From: Hemicordylus capensis
Taxonomy: Eukaryota > Chordata > Lepidosauria > Squamata > Cordylidae
Direction of reading: 5' to 3'
Length of the DNA: 64,000 bases
Assembly (NCBI RefSeq): GCF_027244095.1
Contig: NC_069661.1
Location: forward strand, 143,421,501-143,485,500
Part shown: positions 39,556 through 63,643 of the stretch, piece by piece
Numbering within the stretch: position 1 is the stretch's first letter
Layout: each line of letters begins with the position of its first letter
The notes under the pieces: generated by a model
Told to the model about the DNA's origin: nothing
The model's database searches: none
The model's input: the letters and a program-made list of their open reading frames with translations, nothing else
Position numbers and translations under genes: made by a program

Positions 39556-40899
39556 TTGTTTCAGCCAGCTCGATGGCTCTGAGCAATGGGGATGAATAAC
39601 CACATGAGGTTCACACTCTGTAGGATTAGGAAGCTATCCTTGACATTAACAGAACACCCCTGCCCCCAATTTATTGCATCTATCTAAATGGGCGGTGTGG
39701 CTATGGGGGTCTACCAGTTGGCATGGCTTTGGGGGCTGTCATGGAGACTGCCTGCACTTGTCAACTTGCAACTACTGTTGGAGATGCAGCTCCTGCATGG
39801 CATCAACTCTTAGCACCAGCAACCCTGTTGGCCACTAGGGGCATTAGGGGTAGGGACAGCCAGTAAGGGCATTCCCCCCTCTGACTATGCTTTCTCTACC
39901 CTGATTCCCCTTTGTTAGACTGATAGTCTCAGGTTTCATTCTCTCACCTGAGAGACAGACTTCCTTCTTATCCTTTCCTTCTTCTTGTATGTAGCTAGCA
40001 ATGAAGCATGTATCCCCGATTAATTTCCTAAACATCTCCAGACAATATTAATTAGCAGTGCTCCCTTACCTGTGCACTTTTGCTGTAGCTGGGGCAGATA
40101 TAGCAGCCAGGAATCCCATCCCTCACTGGATCTCAGGCTGGCCTAGAGTTGCTATGCTCCCCCCACCCCCGAAATTCCGGGTTTCACCCAGATTTTAAGC
40201 ATCTCACTCGGATTGCTTAGCCCACCCAGATTTACCCAGATTTCAGCTTTCATTTAAAAAAAGAAAAGAAAAGCGGGGGGGGGAGCTAAGTTCTAGCCCT
40301 TGTAGAATCGGAATTATAGAGCAAAACGTGCTGTCGCTATTCTGCTAAAAAATTATGTTCAAGACAATTTACAGAATATGCAAATTAGGCACCCAGATTT
40401 GGAAAGCCAGAATATAGCAAACCTAGGCTGGCTTCAATCCAAAGCTAGTGTCTCAAATAGATCCCCGCAAACAGTCATGCAAGCCCTGGCCTTTTGAGTT
40501 GGAGCTCAGCCCTGGCATAGGATTGCCTCTGCTTCTGGGGTCCCAGAGCAATGGAGGAGATTTTAGGATAGGATAGTATCCCTGCTGGTGGGGCATGGAT
40601 CCTCAGGGCTTCTCCAAGTGGTAGACTGAAGTAGAGGCAACAAGCTCTGGCTGCTTAAGGTCAGATTGATCTAGGAAATTTTCATTGGGGCTGGAGGTCA
40701 TGGTAGGGGTGCTCTTCTCTTCCTTATCCTCAGAGGTTTTCTAGGTCAGTCTGGGTGGATCCTGACAGTGGGTCAGGAAGAAACAGCAATATCATCAGCA
40801 GATACAATGATCAAATGATGTCAGCCATTACATTCAGTAGGCAGCACCCATATTGGTAATGACTTACCACTATTGAAATCAATGAGGCAAGTTAGTCAT

Positions 40900-42560
40900 G
40901 ACCATTTTTAAAGTCCCATTAATTTCAATGGGACTTAGCAATGACGAACATAGCCTGGATTCTGCCCTATACCATTAAGGACCGAATTAGACCAAATCAG
41001 ATTCACCAACAGTTCCAGACAGAGAAAGGATGAAGGAGAAGGAGCATGCCTGCTTCTTCCTTCTATGCAACCTAATTACCTTGGAGTCCTGAGTATCAGT
41101 CCTAATTACTGCTAGGGATTTCCTGTAAAGTTGTTGGATTGTGTCGAGAAATTTACCACCTACTTTTATTTTACTCAGCAGCTGAATAAAGAAGTGTCAT
41201 TCAAAGTGATTGAAAGCTTTTAAAATTATTATTTATTAGCATCCAGGAATAGAATGACAAGTGAGTTTCTCATTTTCTGAGCCACATGAACCAAATTGAA
41301 TGAACTGTTGGCCAGGTATGAAGCCTACTTTGGCAACCTGGATGTAAGAATAAATAATTTAATTCATCCTGGCTGCCAGAATTGTCAAGAACTTGCCATC
41401 TTGTTTAAGTAACACAATTGGACGTCAAGCCTCCAGTTCAGTGTCCCAGCGAGGCTTATGCACAACAATGATTCTTGACAAATGCCACATGGCAGGAATG
41501 TTGTGCCCTACTAAAATATCACTTAAGAGATAGATATATAAGATCAATACATCAGCACATATGGCATCCACTTGTGAATCTGTTGTGATTTGTTAATTTC
41601 CAAAACATATTCTTTATTTCTTCTACTATAATATTTGGATAGAGAAGGTATTAGTGGACAGGATCAAATGACCACAAACCTGCTCTGTTTAAGATATTAT
41701 TAATCCCAGAGACATCAGATGATTCTGAAGTCAGAATGTTTATTACTTATGAGTCATGTACCTCCCACCTAGCATCAATATAGTCCATTTTACCACAGAG
41801 AAGCTTCTTATGTACTTGCTTTGTTAATAATTTTAGTTTCTGTTGCCAGACTCAGAATTTTTGCCGCAGACACACCAATGTGCTCTGTATTTTGGCTGTG
41901 TCTAGCAATCCATGTTTTTTGCTTGCTGAATTAACATTCTGTTATGAATTTTTTCCTAACTGGGCTTTTTCTTCACACAGTGAATGTTGGGTTTCTGCAT
42001 TCATTTTCTTAATCACTAAACTAGCTAATATACTGCCCACTCATTGCTGCCTTCATGGCATTTGAAGCAATAGCCAATGGAGGCAAGGCATCATTATTTG
42101 TTAAAGTATGACTCAATTTTATCTTTGAGTTTAGTCAAGCTCTGTCTATGAAATAGTATTGAATTTGAGGCACCATGTAGATGAATAGCATAGCACTGAT
42201 CCTTAAGCCACTTCAGAGTGGTTTCAACAGGAGCATAATTGGAGACAGAAATGGATCCCACCCCAGGATGCAGAAGTGTTCCCACTGAGGGCCAAATCAG
42301 CCTTTAATTATGGGTTCTTCCAGTCACATATAAAGCAGAATGAAGGAATAAAAGGGATGAGGATTCCCAACACTTCTGTATTAATAGAACTGAAGATTAT
42401 GGGAAGGACTTGAAGGCCATCTATAATCTTAACATCCTTCTGAATACCTCTGATGGATAAGGTCTTAAAAACCTTCTGAATAATACCTCTGACAGATTAG
42501 TTCATACAAACAAAAATTATGGTAGTGAGCAAGATACATTTACACCTTGCCTTGTCTTGC
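40900..42560 (-). mobile_element. L1-like LINE remnant
   Basis: Minus-strand translation gives a broken L1 RT order: VGFIPGQQF followed by a degraded KAF..FE segment, then LYRKSLAVIRTDTQ where L1 has LYKSPTAVIRTN. Upstream minus-strand sequence is AT-rich with fragments but no open frame. It is heavily decayed and the bounds are approximate. Confidence 0.4.
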
Positions 42561-42889
42561 CAGCAATTCAGCCATGGTGTCATTCCATTCCACTTGCTTA
42601 TCTGGCATTCTGTCAAGCTAGACACAGATTTCATTTCAGTTTCTTCTTCTTCTGCAGAATGTGACTAGAAATGTATTGTAGCCATGGCTGTGAGCTGTCT
42701 TTGTTTGCCAGATAACATCCTTATTTTAAATAGAATATGTTTCTTCTATCTGATATAGCAATACAGTTATATAAAGTGACCATCGCCCAAATTGTCCAGA
42801 GCATCTGTAGCACAGCAACATTACAGTATTGATGTAGCATCCCAAATATGATGCACCAGCTTAACCCGTACAGAGCATCTGCACACTAG

Positions 42890-43480
42890 TACTTGATTGC
42901 TCCCCTCACCACCCCCCCACAGACTCCTCACCTCAGAGTTCTCTCCACCCTCACCTGAGCTGTACTCTTGCTCCTCCATCCCATTGCTCCATCCCCCTCA
43001 CCCCTCTTGGTCATGGCTGCAGCATTGCCAGTGCCGACTGGCCAAGCTGCAACCCCCTGACCCCAGAGACCTCCCCACCCTCACTCAAGCCCCACTCCTG
43101 CTCCTCCCAGCAAGAGTAGCGGCAGCAGTTGACCAGGTCCTTCCTCACTGCCTCTGCCACCATAGCTGCTTGTTCCCCTCAGGATGTTGACAGGCTCGGG
43201 TCCATCCCTTGCCTGCCTCCCTCCCTCCGCCAATGGCCTCTGTAGCTCCAAGCAGCAGTGACGGTTAATTGGGCCCTTCCTCGCTGCCACCACAGTCGCC
43301 ATGTCCACTCGTTCCCCTCAGGCTACTGACAGGCCCAAACCCGTCCTTCAACTTTCCTTCTTTCTCTCTTCCCCTTCCTTCTTTTTCTCTCTCCTCTACT
43401 TGTCCTTCCCCTCTGTCCTTCTTCCCCTCCCTTCTTTTTTTCTTTCTCTCTCTCCCTCTTCCTCCCTGAGTTCAGATGTT
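42890..43480 (+). repeat. Pyrimidine-rich low-complexity region
   Basis: CT- and CCT-rich sequence holds runs such as CTTTCTCTCTCTCC. The open frames here are compositional artefacts. Confidence 0.7.
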
Positions 43481-43879
43481 GTTCATCTTGTTTCCTCATC
43501 TAATTTGTACAGTGGCAGCCTCCTTCTCCTGAAAGGGCTCTTTCCTCCCTCACAACCCCTCTTTGCAGACCTTTGCCCACTATCCTTTTATATATATAGA
43601 TTCTCCTCTCCTCTACAATCTTCCCACCAGTAACATCTGCATTCTAACTGACCTTACCCATCACAGGCTCCTCTTCCCTATCTGCATATGGTTACCTCTG
43701 ACTGGTAAAGAACTGTGTGGGTGGGGCTTGCCATGCACCATTTGCCACGGACCATAGCCATATATATCTCCAGACAGTATGTTAGGGGCTTAGATATTAT
43801 TTTGGACAAACTGCAGTTCTTATATGATAAGAAATAAAAATGCTTATCTGGCTGTCACACAACAAAAACCGGTGGCTAT

Positions 43880-44115
43880 TTAAGAGGGGTTGTTGCTCAG
43901 TGATGAAAAACACACTTTGCATGCAGAAGCCTCTCCACCTGCCCTCACTCAATGTCTGGCTTCTTTCTTTAAAATTCCAAGCAGAAGAACTGGGGAGGGT
44001 CTCTCTCTCTCTCTCTGCCTGAGACCATGGAGAGCTGCTACCAGTCACAGTAGACCATACTGGTCTAGATAGTCCAATGGCCTGACTCAGTATAAGGCAA
44101 CTTTATGTGTTGATG
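43880..44115 (+). mobile_element. SINE with a different tRNA-like head and Sauria-type tail
   Basis: GGGTTGTTGCTCAGTGATG and ACTTTGCATGCAGAAG resemble a tRNA A-box/B-box head. The later part GAGAGCTGCTACCAGTCA...TGGCCTGACTCAGTATAAGG is the same tail as the other SINEs. It is a diverged subfamily. Confidence 0.65.
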
Positions 44116-44119
44116 AACA

Positions 44120-44262
44120 TAATTTTTGCCTCAGCAACCCTGTGTCGGATGATCTCTAAGATTGTGTCTTGTGGGTAATGAATATTTATTATAGTTTTTT
44201 TCTGTGTAAACCATTTTGAAATTTTTTGTTGAAAAGTAATATATACATAATAGTAGTAATAC
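44120..44262 (+). repeat. LINE 3' tail-like fragment
   Basis: GTAAACCATTTTGAAATTTTTTGTTGAAAAGTAATATAT resembles the 56040-56128 end (GTAAACCACTTTGAGAAC). The family is not certain. Confidence 0.35.
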
Positions 44263-44865
44263 TGGGTGCTATCTTCTACCATTCAGGGCAAGTTTAATGT
44301 GAAGCAACAGCATTAGGAGACCAACTAAAAGGGGAGGTGCTGTGTTCTTATTTTTATTCTTCACTTTGGAGTGTCATTTGGGGAAAGCAAACTGCTGGGA
44401 GAGGAAGGAGGAAAAAAGGATCGTCCTTTTGACTTGGTTGTGCTTCAGGTACAAAAATATGCAGAAGTATTGCAACTGTCCCTGCCTTTCCCATGGCATG
44501 TTATCAGACCAGCTGCAGACAGAGGCACTCTTACCCCTGGACTTTCGGGCTGAAGTCCAGGGCCTCCACACACCCTGCGGGTCCCCAAAACCTCTTTAGT
44601 CTGTCCTGGGTGGTGTGGTTGCACTGGGCAGCTGAGCGTGACTGTCACCTGTGCCAGATGGCCAAGGGTGACCACTGTTTTAGAGGCAGCGAGGGAAGTG
44701 GGGAAATAAATATGTGGGATGGGAATCTGTTCAGTGTTGAAATCTTTCTGCTAAAGCATATTTGCATAAATATGCCTGTTTTATATTCTTACATTCTTGT
44801 GAGTTCAGTTGTTGTTTGTGCCCACAAGAACCCACATGTTAAAAATACTGCATGTGTCATGGTAG

Positions 44866-44885
44866 GTGTGTGTGTGTGTGTGTGT

Positions 44886-44963
<78 letters not shown>
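44866..44963 (+). repeat. (GT)n(GA)n compound microsatellite
   Basis: A GT run of about 70 bases with one C interruption passes directly into about 29 bases of GA. Confidence 0.95.
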
Positions 44964-44969
44964 TACTTA

Positions 44970-46010
44970 ACTAGCAACCGTGGGGGGGAGTGGGGGCTCC
45001 AAAGGCCTTTAGTTCCAGGCTCCAAAATTACCTAAGTGCACCTCTGGCTGCAGAACACATCAGAGTCTCCTTTGGCTTTGTATAGCTTAAACAGTAATGC
45101 GAAGTAGAGTGAATTTTCTGCTTAGTGGGCTGCATGCAAAACCAGCAACTTAAAAAAAAAAAAATCTTTTCCTCCATTGCAGTAAAAACAAAACAAAACA
45201 CATTCAAGTCTCCAGGGAATTATTCACACATGCCTTCATGCTACCTGAAAAGGTACCTGAAAAGCGAATCTGCTTCACAGCAGATTTGCAAGATGTTTAA
45301 TTTGGGGGATTAAATTGACAGTTCACATAGCTGTTGGCTCCTCACCGCACTCCCTGGCAGATTTTTTTCCTGTGCATTCCCACCTACAGGTTTTTCCTCC
45401 AACCAATCACAAATCACACCATATAGGAAGAAGCAAGAGAGTGGTTTTTGTTTTTGTTTAAGTTTGACAGCTAAGAGCAGAAGGACGGCATGATGAGTTG
45501 CCCCAGCTGGATCAAACAGCAGGACGCTTCACTCTTGCCTTTGTGACTGCCTTCATCACCTCATGTTCCCCCCCACAACACAAACACCCCTAATGGAATC
45601 AGCTCAGACAAAAAAGGGCTCTGGTTACATCCATTCTGCATATCTAAAGCCTACGTAAAACAGGAAGACACACATTTTGCAGTTTGTGCTTGTGTTTAAC
45701 TCAGAAACAGATACTCAACAGAGTATCACCAATCTGCAACAACACTCACCCACCCCAGTGCTTGCAATTGGAAATCACTTAGAGCAGACCATACCCAAAA
45801 CAGCTGCCAAACTCCCATTCATTGAGTTGAAAAATGTCGATTTACTGGCATGACCACCCCACACATAACAAAGAAATTGTGGTTCATAACAGAAAGCCCG
45901 TCCCCCCACCAAAAGCCTCTGAAACTAGAGGACTTTTAAAAGCTGGACATACTTTGGGCTAAGCCAGAATGCGCAGCCTTCATTCAGAGAAAACAGAGAC
46001 CTGTCTGTCC
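44970..46010. other. Intergenic, no feature recognised
   Basis: There are short A-rich runs and CA-rich stretches. No gene or repeat I can name. Confidence 0.4.
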
Positions 46011-46011
46011 T

Positions 46012-46105
46012 GGTCCCAGATAGCCCACAGGGACTTCGGAGTAAATCCAGCTCATATGTGGACTGGCACACACCAATCCAAAGTAGATTTGATATAAAAG
46101 CTCTG
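46012..46105 (-). repeat. Unclassified TIR-type short repeat, partial copy
   Basis: On the plus strand AGATAGCCCACAGGGACTTC, GAGTAAATCCAGCTCATATG and GATATAAAAGC are the reverse of the family core. The copy is diverged. Confidence 0.45.
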
Positions 46106-46529
46106 TCTGTAAAGCCTCCAGGTGACCCAAACATTTCCTTTTTAATGCAGCTGAACATATTACCCTGCCAACTCTTCATCATCCCCTTAGAAAGCAACAA
46201 CCTAGCAAAACCAGAAATCAGTTTGGCAATTGCCATACTCCAGAGCCTTTGGAACTTGGGTCTAAACTATGAATAATACAGGAGATCTGTAACTCAGTCT
46301 TCTAACTCCCCCGCACCACCTTTAAAACAATCATGGGGGAGGGGGATTGTGATTGGAGCAGTGGTCCTGTGACCATGACACCATTTCCCCCAATCTAAAT
46401 CCACCCCACTACAAGTGCAGAAAAAAATATAGGTACCTAATCATCTTCTCTAGCCCAGCCTGGATAACTGGAAGACCGACTCTACCTAGCTATTGTTCTG
46501 CTGTTTTGCTTCATTTGTTCCTTTTTTGA

Positions 46530-49500
46530 GTGCCTGACAACTCCACCCATGAGCACTAATTGCCATCTGCCCTAGCTTGGAGCCACCTGTGAGAGGGGTG
46601 ACTGAGTTTTGGGTGCTTATAAGGACAGAAGGCGCACTGGTGGCACAGCTGAAGCCAGCTGCCAAAGGGCGGTGGCCTTTGGTGCTGGGCCATCTGTGGG
46701 ACTGAGGTCTGGGGGGAGGTTATATTAAGGTGGGATTGGAGATCTGGGCTTAAGTTTGTTAATCGTCCTTTTAGTGGATTGTCCCCGGCCTTTTGTCATC
46801 ATGTGTTTGGGCTCTCTGGGGCAGGGTGATGTGGGAGGTGCAGCTATTACTGTTAGGAACATAGGAAGCTGCCATATACTGAATAAGACCATTGGTCTAT
46901 CTAGCTCAGTATTGTCTTCACAGACTGGCAGCGGCTTCTCCAAGGTTGCAGGCAGGAATCTCTCTCAGCCCTATCTTGGAGAAGCCAGGGAGGGAACTTG
47001 AAACCTTCTGCTCTTCCCAAAGTGGCTTCATCCCGAGGAGAATATCTTGCAGTGCTCACACATCAAGTCTCCCATTCATATGCAACCAGGGCAGACCCTG
47101 CTTAGCTATGGGGACAAGTCATGCTTGCTACCACAAGACCAGCTCTCCTCTGGTTGTGGTGGGGAATAGAAGAACTGGTGTTGGCAGAGCAGCTGGCCAT
47201 TACAGGGGAAGGGAAACTAGTAATTTAGTAACTGTTTTCACTTCTGGTTGCGCTATCAGTTCTTAGGCTTCGGGGAGCAGTTCCAATTACCCACAGAACC
47301 TGGCCATGCTCCTCTGCAATGCCAGGTTGGTTCAGAATAAGACCATGGATGAGATCATGGATGAGAGAGCTGACCCGGCTTGTATAACTGAGACCTGGAT
47401 GGGGAGCCTAGTGGCCCAGTTTGGGCCCGGTTTCTCCCACCAGGCTACTCTGCTGTGGAGCAGGCTTGGGGAAATGGGCGGTGTGGGAAATGGAGTGGCT
47501 GTGGTCCATAAGAATGCCTTTTCCCTTACCAGGGCCCCTGTGTGACAGTTCACTTATATTGAGTGTGTATTTTTGCGGCTGGGTTCTAGGGATAGATTGG
47601 GGATTCTGTTGGTGTACCATCCACCCCACTGCCCAACTGACTTCCTGAGCTGACGGAGTTGGTCTTAGAGTAGGTGTTGGAGTCACACAGACTTTTAGTG
47701 CTTGGGGACTTCAATATCCAGTTTGAGGCTGACTTGTCCGGTGCAGCTCAGGAGTTCATAGCAGCCATGACAACTATGGGCCTATCCCAATTAATTTCAG
47801 GACCAACTCATGTTGCCGGTCACAAACTCAATTTGGTCTTTTGTTCAGATCAGGGGGGTGTTCCATGGGTGGGGGATCTTGTGGTTTCCACATTGTCATG
47901 GACAGACCACCACCTGGTTAAGTTTGGTTTCACAGCCACGACCCAGCCCTGCAGGGGTGGTGGACCTATTAAAATGGTCCGTCAGAGAAGGCTGCTGCAC
48001 GCAGTAGGATTCCAAATGGCCTTGGAGGGTTTCAGTGTTGGTGTTGCCAATGATACTATCGATGCCCTGGTTGGAACCTGGACTAGGGAACTCACCAGGG
48101 AAGTAGACAGGATCACTCCTAAGAGTCCCTTCTGACCTGCTTTAAAACTGGCCTTTTGGTATACAGAGGAGTTATGGGGTCTGAAGCAGCAAGGGAGGTA
48201 ACTGGAATGCAAGTGGAGGAGAACTCGGCTTGGGTTTGATAGGACACAACATAAATCTCATTTGAAAGTTCATGTGGAAGCAGTGTGTGCAGCAAAAAAA
48301 ATAAAATATTTTTTTGGTCTGCGCACATTGCTTCTGCAGGTTCGCATTCAGCAGAGTTGTCCCAGAATCAGAGTTTGATTCAGGCTCCTTCCACTGAACC
48401 AGTCCCCGGAGACTATGTTCTTCTGTAATGCCTTTAATGGGTTCTTTGCAGGCAAAATCACTTGTATTCGGGCTGACTTGGACTCCACTGTTCTTGCAGT
48501 CTATTAAGGTAGTGTCCAGCAATCCCACTTGCAGTATTAGATTGGATCAGTTTCAATTTGTGATGCCTGAGAATGTGGACAAGCTGCTTGGGGCAGTGAG
48601 TCCTACCACTTGCTCTCTGGATCCCTGCCCAACTTGGATGCTTCTATCTAGCAGGGAAAGTGTTCCCCTAGTTAATATCATTAACTCTTCGCTGAGGAAG
48701 GTTAGGATGCCTTCTTGTTTGAAGGAGGCAATGATTAGACCACTTCTTAAGAAGCCTTCCCTAGATCCCTCAGTGATGAATAGTTATAGGCCATTCTCCA
48801 ATCTCCCCGAATTGGCAAGGTGACAGAGTGGTGGCTAACCAGCTCCAGGCAGTTTTGAAGGAAACCAATTATCTAGACCCATTTCAAACTGGCTTTAGAT
48901 CAGGCTATGGGGTTGATTGGCCTTGTTCGGCCAGATGGATGATCTTTATCAGGGAATCGACAAAGGGAGTGTGACTCTGTTGGTTCTTCTGGATCTCTCA
49001 ATGGCATCCAATACCATCAACCATGTAACCTTTTGGATTTCCTGGGGAATTTGGGGATAGGAGGCACTACTTTGTAGTGGTTCCATTCCTATCTCTCAGG
49101 CAGATTCTAGAGGTAGAGCTTGGTGATGGTTGCTCTTTGAAATGGGAGCTATTATATGGAGTCCCTCAGTGCCCCATTACGTCACCAATGCTTTTTAACA
49201 TCTACTTGAAACTGCTGGGTGAGGTCATCAGGAGATTTGGTGCAGGGTGTTACCAGTACACTGATGACACCCAAAACTATTTCTCCTTATCATCATCATG
49301 AAATGGCATTTATTCCCTAAATGCCTGCCTACAGGCAGTAATAGGTTGGATGAGGGACAACAAATTGAAGCTGAATCCAAGCAAGATGGAGGTGCTTATT
49401 GTGGGCAATCAGAATTTGAGGGATGAGTTAGATCTTCCTGTGCTGGATGGGGTTACACTCCCCCAGAAGGAACAGGTACGCAGCTTGAGAGTGCTTTTGG

Positions 49501-50215
49501 ATCCAGGCCTTACCCTGGTATTCCAGGTGGAGCCTATGGCCTGGAGCGCTTTCCATCAGTTTCGGCTGATTCGCCAGCTGCATCCATTCCTTGAAAAGAA
49601 CACTCTCAAAACAGTGGTGCATCAGCTGGTAAGTTCCAGGCTTGGCTATTGCAATGCAATAGCCAGCTATGTGGGGCTGCCTTTGTATGTAATTCAGAAA
49701 CTTCTGTTAGTTCAAAATGCAGCAGCAAGACTGGTCTCTGGGCTAACCCTAAGAGACCATCTTATGCCTGTTCTCAAACAGTTGCATTGGCTACCAATAT
49801 GTTTCCAGGCAAAATACAAAGTGCTGGTTATTACCTTTAAAGCCCTAAATGGCTTAGGTCCAGGTTACCTTAGAGAGCACCCTCTTCTGAATGATCCCTA
49901 TCGCATGTTGAGTTCATTCGGAGCAGTCCATATCTATTTACCACCAGCGCGTCTGGTAGCGACTCTGAACTCCTGGCCTATGTAATGCTCATTGTTGGCC
50001 TTCAAGGAGAGCCCTAAAGATTTACTTGTTTGGCTTGGCCTTCCAAGTTTTAAAAATTGTTTTTGAGTACTTTTAATTGGTTTTAAATGGCTCTAAACTG
50101 TTTTAGATTTGTTTTTATATTGTTTTAAATATTTGTTTTAAAATACTGTTTGTTGTAGTATTTTACCTGTTGTGCACCGCCCAGAGCCTTTGGAATGACA
50201 TTTTTTTTGTCACTG
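46530..50215 (+). mobile_element. L2 LINE, near full length with 5' UTR
   Basis: It has a 5' UTR-like region (TGACAACTCCACCC onward), interrupted by a SINE. The endonuclease follows with NARLVQNKTMDEI, ITETWMGS, GDFNIQFEADL and SWTDHHLVKF. RT has KKPSLDPSVMNSYRPFSNLP, YGVPQCPITSPMLFNIYLK and QYTDDTQ, where Thr replaces Ala of the YADD box. Then come thumb and C-terminus RDNKLKLNPSKMEV and NAAARLVSGL, and a 3' end CACCGCCCAGAGCC. Several stops and frame changes are present. It is the longest LINE in the window and lies between SEC61A2 and DHTKD1. Confidence 0.85.
46852..47152 (-). mobile_element. Sauria-type SINE inserted in the L2 5' region
   Basis: Reverse SINE: ACATAGGAAGCTGCCATATA tail, GGTTGCAGGCAGGAATCTCT middle, GCTACCACAAGACCAGCTCT head. 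It is nearly complete. Confidence 0.9.
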
Positions 50216-50219
50216 CTGG

Positions 50220-50950
50220 CACATGAACAGAGTTGGGAAAAGAACTTCACAACCTATGAAAGGCCTGGACTGCAGATATAGAGAATGCGATGGAAACATT
50301 TCAAGACAGACTGAAGAACTGCTAAAAAGAGGGGGGGAACCCACTAATCTGACAAGATTATATCTGCACAACAGCACTGCAGTTCTTCCTCATAAGACCT
50401 CTTCCAACAAGTTCCATTGGAGGAGGCCTTAGTTAAAAGTGAAAAGTTAACTTTTTAACTAAAAAGTTAAAAGGCCTTAACTCTTGAATCTAGATCACAA
50501 AATAGCAGACGAGGTGGTAAAACCATTCCTAGCTTGTACTGTATCTGACAGCAAGTGGAGAACTGAATGATCAATCGCTATTCCATATTTTAAAAATTCC
50601 CAACACAGAATTATAGATATTATGGAGCTCTAGTTTAGCTTTTTCCTTGGTATACTGATTTTGTATATGCAGGAAATGTTTTTCATGAGGACACATTCAA
50701 CCAAGTGATTCCCCCACCTGGAGTCTGAAGAGGTACAGTCCATTAAAAAAAGAAACAGCCTTGTTTTTAGAGCCACAAGTGTAGTAGTCTATCATGGTTT
50801 AAAACTTCTGACCAAATTTAAACATAAATCCAAAGTTCAGTGTGAAAGGAAAACAGTTATACAACAAATTATGAATGAAAGTGAGCTTTTATTCTCTCCC
50901 AAACATGTTTCTTAAATATAAATGGAAAAACTTAATCTTCCCAGTTCAGA
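50220..50950. other. Region beyond the DHTKD1 3' end, no feature recognised
   Basis: An AAGTTAACTTTTTAACT palindromic patch lies near 50440. Nothing else was supported. Confidence 0.4.
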
Positions 50951-50959
50951 AGTTTTATT
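50888..50959 (-). terminator. DHTKD1: Candidate DHTKD1 poly(A) signals
   Basis: TTTATT at 50954-50959 and again at 50888-50893 reads AATAAA on the coding strand, about 410 and 475 bases past the stop. The inferred 3' UTR is about 50870-51366. Confidence 0.45.
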
Positions 50960-51366
50960 GGGTATTTTTGGTTTTTCTTTCAGAGTTTTGCCATCAATGC
51001 AACATGTACAAAAATGGAAAGTTGTTATAGCTTTGGTGCAATCTTAGATTTAAGGAACTGCATGCCCTTTGTAAAGATTTTTTTAAAATTTAAAAATGCC
51101 ATTACCAATCACATTCACAGGTGAGGAAATCTCAATGATCATGATCCAGCCAAAATTAAGTGCTTTTCAATCCCATTAACTTTAACAGGAGAGATTTAAG
51201 CATGTGAGATTAACAGGACTTTAAAAACATTCAACTGTGGCTGGCTTGTGCCCTGCAGGGTTAAGCAGTACACCTCACAAACAAGTTCAGGCTCATAGTA
51301 TTCTTATTTGCTTGCTAGAACAAAAGGCCTCATGTCAACATCTAAAGAATACAAGGCAGGTAAGTC

Positions 51367-63022
<11,656 letters not shown>

Positions 63023-63062
63023 CTTTGTATAATGTAAAGATATAGAATAACTTTATAACTCT

Positions 63063-63269
63063 TCAATAGATCAAGAAACACAAGATGTCTTGCATCCCAA
63101 TGCATTTTCCGCAAATCAGCTGTAACTTTTGTTCACAAGTCTCAACATCGAATTTGCTTTCTTCTTGCTGAATCATTTCTTTGTTCAGTTCTTCTAGCAC
63201 TGGCTGTTCCCAGCTATTCCTTCTGGATACATTTGGGTACCAATTGCTTCCAAACCAGTTTTCAAACAA
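63063..63269 (-). CDS. Unidentified open frame (about 80 codons counting upstream of Met)
   Basis: The frame is open from about 63310 and ends at 63063, just before the acceptor tract of DHTKD1 exon 62883-63022. It reads like real protein: RNSWEQPVLEELNKEMIQQ, then KFDVETCEQKLQLICGKCIG. No known DHTKD1 segment matches, and there is no obvious donor. It could be a processed-pseudogene fragment, an unannotated exon or chance. Confidence 0.25.
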   Translation of the reverse strand: MFENWFGSNWYPNVSRRNSWEQPVLEELNKEMIQQEESKFDVETCEQKLQLICGKCIGMQDILCFLIY

Positions 63270-63369
63270 AAGAGCTATATCTGTGCTGGTTATCTGGAGC
63301 CAATCTAACCTACTCTTGCTCCTTCAAGTGGCTGAATGACCACATGGTAACAGCTGATAGTGCTGAACT

Positions 63370-63540
63370 TGGATGGGGGGAAACCAAGTTCAGATCCTCA
63401 CTTAGCTTGCTGGGTGGCTTTGGGCAAGTCATGCTCTCCTAAGTCTAACCAACTTCAGATGGATGTTGTGGTGATAAAGTAGGATAACTGTTCACTCTAC
63501 TCAGAACTCCCTGGTGTAGTACAAGATATAAATATTTTTG
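63370..63540 (+). repeat. MIR/L2-related repeat fragment
   Basis: AACCAAGTTCAGATCCTCAC, GGGTGGCTTTGGGCAAGTCA and GTGATAAAGTAGGATAAC follow the order of the 7015-7240 family. Confidence 0.55.
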
Positions 63541-63643
63541 GAAATTAAAAACTCCCAATACAATAGGTATTTACATATAAAGGTCCACATCAACCTGTGT
63601 GGTTAAATGTTTTCTTAATCTATATGAAATGAGTAAGTAAGTA

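Noticed and set aside
43301-43633. Ser/Pro/Leu-rich frame resembling a secreted low-complexity protein
   Set aside because: It is produced by the CT-rich tract; no signal or domain beyond composition.
44493-45035. A 180-codon open frame with Cys-Val and Arg-Glu runs
   Set aside because: The runs are translations of the (GT)n(GA)n microsatellite.
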